Positions 40,380 to 41,390 of a stretch of 41,390 nt of DNA are shown in pieces. The position numbers and the translations under genes were made by a program. The notes beneath the pieces were generated by a model. It ran no database searches. It was not told the DNA's origin and saw only the letters and a list, made by a program, of their open reading frames with translations. The stretch is from Candidatus Uhrbacteria bacterium (GTDB lineage Bacteria; Patescibacteriota; Patescibacteriia; JACRJV01): positions 1-41,390 of the forward strand of contig JACRJV010000011.1 in the NCBI GenBank assembly GCA_016215325.1, given 5' to 3'. Position 1 is the stretch's first letter, and each line of letters starts with the position of its first letter.

Positions 40380-40750
40380 ATGACGGATGCATTCTCCAAA
40401 AAACATCGCAAAAATTTCCAGAAGAATGTAACGTTGGGGCTCTTGCTGGAGTACACCGATGATGTTTAATCCCTCGATTATCTGACGTGATGGATGAGAA
40501 GATTGCGTCGTCGGAAAAGAGGACGGCTTTGGAGATTGGAAAGCTTAATCACGATCTCGCCGCGTTGATTACACAAAAACAAGCAGATACTGTTTCTGAA
40601 ATTTTTGAGCGCCGATATCGAAAATATCAGAAAGAACAATAATAAGTAAGAAAAGTCCTGGAACTTATTAAGAAGCATGATATTGGCTCACCAGAAGATC
40701 TGGCGTATTTGGAGGGCTTGGTTGCGGGGGAACAATGCAATCGGCAATAA
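40380..40750 (+). pseudogene. Decayed small coiled-coil gene
   Basis: Three coding-like pieces follow each other. An ATG at 40380 gives MTDAFSKKHRKNFQKN and on to LLEYTDDV before a stop at 40466. A shift of frame then continues from about 40463: IPRLSDVMDEKIASSEKRTA and on to FERRYRKYQKEQ, ending in a double TAA at 40640-40645. In that same frame the sequence carries on as VRKVLELIKKHDIGSPEDLA and ends at a TAA near 40748. The C-terminal piece (ELIKKH-IG-PED---LEGLV) looks like the tail of CPR coiled-coil proteins. A terminator follows directly. So this appears to be one gene broken by a frameshift and a nonsense region. The middle piece alone (40490-40642) could still be made as a 50-aa peptide. 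Confidence 0.5.
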
Positions 40751-40753
40751 TAC

Positions 40754-40788
40754 AACCGACCCAATAGTCAAAAAAGCGGTCGGTTTTT
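40754..40788 (+). terminator. Rho-independent terminator of the decayed gene
   Basis: AACCGACC/GGTCGGTT with a 16-base loop, followed by TTT. It lies a few bases after the last stop of the decayed gene and supports transcription on the + strand. Confidence 0.75.
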
Positions 40789-40817
40789 AGTTTGAGAATT
40801 TCGGTTTGAGAAAAAAA

Positions 40818-40856
40818 TTGTCCCCCATTCATAGCATATGCTATGATTAAGGGACA
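40818..40856 (+). promoter_or_regulatory. Promoter overlapped by a 38-bp palindromic operator
   Basis: TTGTCC (40818-40823) and TATGAT (40842-40847) with an 18-bp spacer form a promoter. Bases 40819-40856 are an imperfect palindrome pairing at 16 of 19 positions, with the perfect 16-bp core CATAGCATATGCTATG (40830-40845) and outer arms TGTCCC/GGGACA. The core covers the -10 box, so a bound dimer would block transcription. It lies 62 bases before the ATG of the PaaX/Cas2-like gene. Confidence 0.75.
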
Positions 40857-40917
40857 TTCATTCGATCCTGCACGCTGTCTGATTTATGCAAGTTTTGATT
40901 TTTGGATGGAGAGAGGT

Positions 40918-41390
40918 ATGAAACCATCGCAGAAAAAAATGATTGTCCTCACCGCCGAGGAGGCCCTCCGTTTGCTTGCCGACATCATCGTTGCTCCCTA
41001 TACGGCCCGGCCATCATCACGGAAATACGCCTATGCCTATCTGCGGAAACATTCGATCGATCGAGCGCGGTTTCGAAAAACACTCCATTATCTTATTTCG
41101 CGCGGCTATGTTTACGACACCGTTGTTGGCAAGCAGCGATATCTCGAGGTCACATCACGGGGCCGTAAAGTGCTTGACCAGCCGCCGCTGTTGATTCCAA
41201 CGCCCAAACGCTGGGATCAGCGATGGAGAATTGTGCTGTTTGATATTCCGGCTACCTATACAAAAACCCGAAATTATTTTCGCGAGCATCTCAAAGATTG
41301 GGGGTTCCTCCCCATGCAACGCAGTGTCTATGTCTATCCATTCGACTGTCATCGCGAAGTGGGACAATTGATTGAATTTTTCAAGTTGGA
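40918..41390 (+). CDS. PaaX/Cas2-like winged-helix protein, 3' end beyond window
   Basis: The frame is open from the ATG at 40918, behind GGAGAGAGGT, to the end of the window (157 codons, no stop). Residues 10-90 form a winged-helix domain: AYAYLRKHSIDRARFRKTLH, YLISRGYVYD, then a wing KQRYLEVTSRGRKVL. From about residue 100 comes WRIVLFDIPATYTKTRNYFR and LKDWGFLPMQRSVYVYPFDC, which match the PaaX central/C-terminal domain, a ferredoxin-like fold related to Cas2. In Cas2 the D of LFDIP-like YDIx is catalytic. Such fusions are common in CPR and are often labelled Cas2 although no CRISPR locus is near; none is seen here. The palindrome upstream suggests an autoregulated repressor. Confidence 0.8.
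   Translation, partial: MKPSQKKMIVLTAEEALRLLADIIVAPYTARPSSRKYAYAYLRKHSIDRARFRKTLHYLISRGYVYDTVVGKQRYLEVTSRGRKVLDQPPLLIPTPKRWDQRWRIVLFDIPATYTKTRNYFREHLKDWGFLPMQRSVYVYPFDCHREVGQLIEFFKL

Noticed and set aside
40918-41390. Cas2 as evidence of a CRISPR-Cas system
   Set aside because: The protein has an N-terminal winged helix and PaaX-like layout, and no cas1, other cas genes or repeat-spacer array is in the window.
1-41390. Recoded TGA (glycine code of Gracilibacteria/Absconditabacteria)
   Set aside because: Many genes end at TGA at the expected family length and no conserved gene contains an in-frame TGA.

Overview
The window looks like a chromosome segment of a Candidate Phyla Radiation (Patescibacteria) bacterium, most likely of the Parcubacteria type. 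The evidence is compact housekeeping genes with short or overlapping junctions, mostly without strong Shine-Dalgarno sites, single tRNA genes scattered between genes, fermentative energy genes (phosphoketolase plus phosphotransacetylase), a eukaryote-like (type 2) isoleucyl-tRNA synthetase, and short A/T-rich word repeats in intergenic and even coding DNA. TGA is used as a stop, so the code is standard. The lineage call is inference; no rRNA is present.

Layout. 1-446: a GC-rich gene remnant and a hairpin. 446-4215: rarA and an MgtA-like P-type ATPase (+). 4169-8240: maf (-), then a pta-xfp operon (+) behind a near-leaderless promoter. 8294-8734: tRNA-Ala, a small membrane protein and tRNA-Val (all -). 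8735-9485: no credible gene, but strong nested base-pairing, proposed here as a structured non-coding RNA. 9537-11275: secreted beta-helix protein, DUF2061 membrane protein and a [4Fe-4S] APS reductase (cysH). 11426-17291: tRNA-Leu, rplS, gmk, rluA-type synthase, CCA-adding enzyme and two tandem D-Ala-D-Ala ligase paralogues that differ at the Tyr/Phe position controlling D-Ala versus D-lactate. 17422-18246: an unrecognised + strand gene. 18290-24051: tRNA-Val, tRNA-Arg, ruvA, a four-helix-bundle cassette flanked by inverted repeats, pepA and ileS. 24056-34054: a cell-surface glycan block with a membrane-anchored beta-sandwich protein, three methyltransferases, a GHL15-like secreted protein, a GT4 glycosyltransferase and an O-antigen ligase-like protein.

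From about 34.7 kb the window is accessory DNA: a coiled-coil gene with a 21-bp tandem repeat, a GC-rich block (dockerin/CARDB-like secreted protein plus a 141-aa protein) bracketed by REP-like palindromes, a CPR-like coiled-coil gene, a second GC-rich block with two MerR-like regulators, a decayed small gene, and a winged-helix PaaX/Cas2-like gene that runs off the end behind a 38-bp palindromic operator. The GC-rich genes carry strong AAGGAGG-type ribosome sites absent from their neighbours, which points to horizontal acquisition.

The strongest leads are the Phe-type/Tyr-type ddl pair, the structured RNA at 8.8-9.4 kb, the short word repeats translated in frame inside at least six proteins, the IR-bounded four-helix-bundle cassette, and the palindrome-controlled PaaX/Cas2-like gene.
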